DNA of 64,000 nucleotides, from contig NZ_BMWT01000002.1 in assembly GCF_014651375.1 (NCBI RefSeq), forward strand, positions 811,477 to 875,476. The letters are read 5' to 3'. This DNA comes from Tateyamaria omphalii (GTDB lineage: Bacteria; Pseudomonadota; Alphaproteobacteria; Rhodobacterales; Rhodobacteraceae). Below, in pieces: positions 62,914 to 64,000 of the stretch; the stretch's first letter is position 1; every line of letters starts with the position of its first letter. Both the position numbers and the translations under genes were made by a program. Below the pieces are notes generated by a model, which saw nothing but the letters and a program-made list of their open reading frames with translations, did not search any database and was not told the DNA's origin.

Positions 62914-64000
62914 TTAAGTTGCGTAGTAGACAAAGTTGGCCAGCCAAGCTCTAGCATCCTCACCGACTTCATCATCATCGCAAGCAGAAGCAACCACCTG
63001 AAATGCCTCGGCCTTGAGGAATGAAGCGTCATCGAACCCTTCTTGCAATACGTTCTCAACGTATCGTGGTACCTCTTCCGAAATTTCATCTGGCGGCTTA
63101 TCCCTGACGGCCGGATCTTCTCGAACAAGCCACAAGGCAAAACGTTTTATCCAACCTAAAAAGTCTCGGTCTAAGGTATGCTCGTATCGTAGCTTGACTC
63201 TGTAAATCGCATCCCAGGTATTGGCCTGAAGAGCAGGCTCTCCTTCAAGGCTGACAGACCATCTTGGCATCGTGTATCCACCAACGTCGTTGCCCTCCCC
63301 AAATCTACTTCCGAGCAAACTTACGCGATAAACTGGCCCGCCGTATGGGTCACAACATGATCGACGGTTGCCAGCGTTGTCGTAGAGAACGTCGGCGTCC
63401 TTTTTGTAAAGGGAGTTGCAGGCATGACATGCTGGTGGAAGATTTCTGAAATCCGATGATACGAATGGGTACTTTGAAATCGGCATTAGATGGTCCAGAG
63501 CGTTTCGCTTTAGACCGGCGGGTTGGAAATTCTGCAATCCGCAGAATGGGCACACCTTCACACCACTGTCCTGAATAGCCTTGAAGTGGATATCCCTCAG
63601 TGCAGTACCGTCAACCTTTAGGGATGAAAGCTTGTCAAAGGCATAATCTGCCAAATCCTCTGCTGCTGGCTGGACTTCAGGCGGCAAGGTATCGAGGCTG
63701 CAACAGTGTAGAGTAGTATCACCGTAAACGTTTGGAACATTCGTTTGCTGCAATACCACATCCCGGACCGTTGTTCGCCCGTCTGGTGTTAGATTGGCAT
63801 ACGCTGCCCAGAACGATGTGAGTCTGTTCCTAAGGCCAGTCTGACGACGCAGACTCTCACGTGTGGCACCGGGGAGGCAGTTCGGCCAGGCCAAAGGTGT
63901 CCCGCCCCCGTCAATTGCCGTCATACCATCCACCAAGGAGGCGATGATGTTGTCGTTGAGCCAATTGCAGGCCAAAGCTTCAACAGGATATGTGAAGAGC
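62914..64000 (-). CDS. HNH endonuclease domain protein, N-terminus outside window
   Basis: The frame stays open to the window edge, so the protein is truncated at its N-terminus; at least 361 residues are visible. The HNH nuclease core has zinc-binding 'VCPFCGLQNFQP', 'NALDHLMPISKYPF' (the D-H of HNH), and 'LPPACHACNSLYKKDADVLYD' in part, with the second Cys pair and Asn. Codon composition is AT-richer than in the neighbouring operon. Such stand-alone HNH proteins next to integrase remnants are often defence or mobile-element nucleases. Whether an ATPase partner lies beyond the edge cannot be seen. Confidence 0.8.
   Translation of the reverse strand, partial: LFTYPVEALACNWLNDNIIASLVDGMTAIDGGGTPLAWPNCLPGATRESLRRQTGLRNRLTSFWAAYANLTPDGRTTVRDVVLQQTNVPNVYGDTTLHCCSLDTLPPEVQPAAEDLADYAFDKLSSLKVDGTALRDIHFKAIQDSGVKVCPFCGLQNFQPAGLKRNALDHLMPISKYPFVSSDFRNLPPACHACNSLYKKDADVLYDNAGNRRSCCDPYGGPVYRVSLLGSRFGEGNDVGGYTMPRWSVSLEGEPALQANTWDAIYRVKLRYEHTLDRDFLGWIKRFALWLVREDPAVRDKPPDEISEEVPRYVENVLQEGFDDASFLKAEAFQVVASACDDDEVGEDARAWLANFVYYAT

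Overview
The window looks like chromosome from a marine Roseobacter-group alphaproteobacterium (Rhodobacterales). The coding sequence is GC-rich. The zinc-ribbon / nitroreductase / D-aminoacyl-tRNA deacylase string, TRAP and ABC uptake systems, twin-arginine binding proteins and a DhaK/DhaL fusion next to an ABC transporter all fit that group. No rRNA, CRISPR array or intact insertion sequence was seen. The assignment rests on protein resemblance and gene order only, because no search could be run.

Layout, left to right. 1-2049: end of a zinc-ribbon protein, nitroreductase, dtd and an AT-richer orphan SUKH (SMI1/KNR4) gene. 2096-10162 (minus): a complete type I secretion set (HlyD adaptor, LapB-type ABC exporter, TolC-like lipoprotein) beside its likely cargo, a BapA-like adhesin with seven 97-98 residue Ig-like repeats. 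10383-19981 (plus): a DUF4147 glycerate-kinase-like protein, a CocE/NonD serine hydrolase, an oligopeptide-type ABC importer with fused ATPases, and an alkaline-phosphatase-fold phosphodiesterase. 20163-24980 (minus): Tat-exported thioredoxin-like protein, acyl-CoA synthetase, ABCB-type exporter and tRNA-Gly(TCC). 25046-36105 (minus): one long operon for uptake and breakdown of a polyol or sugar. It holds a binding protein, two permeases, a small membrane protein, a VOC protein, two ATPases, a dihydroxyacetone-kinase-type DhaKL, a LacI regulator, a TIM-barrel isomerase and a Gfo/Idh dehydrogenase. A promoter with two LacI-like operators precedes it.

36548-41894 holds a phosphatase-like protein, an outer-membrane barrel protein, and a membrane glycosyltransferase (GT2) with a BcsB-like partner. 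This is a candidate polysaccharide synthesis and export locus that lacks the PilZ domain, BcsC and BcsZ of standard cellulose operons. 42675-51342: an RpiR-type regulator divergent from an N-formylglutamate-amidohydrolase-like enzyme, a TRAP transporter, a glutamine-synthetase-like ligase, an aldehyde dehydrogenase and an iron alcohol dehydrogenase. Together these suggest breakdown of an amine or amino alcohol through gamma-glutamyl intermediates. 51641-56462: a LysR regulator divergent from a stress/detoxification run (azoreductase, glyoxalase-like protein, rhodanese, secreted phosphatase-like protein, EamA transporter, NTF2-like protein). 57058-62465: a patatin-like lipoprotein, then a TetR regulator divergent from a flavin monooxygenase / SDR / alpha-beta hydrolase operon suited to oxidising an alcohol to a ketone, then an ester, and hydrolysing it. 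62486-64000: a tyrosine-recombinase fragment, an AT-rich stretch and an HNH nuclease cut by the window edge, probably the edge of an acquired island.

The most notable observations are the BcsB/GT2/barrel locus, the gamma-glutamylation cluster, three well-formed operator regions, a 25-codon ORF with a perfect hairpin between two permease genes, a large inverted-repeat element at 19982-20136, and a glyoxalase-like protein in which tyrosine replaces the first metal-binding histidine.
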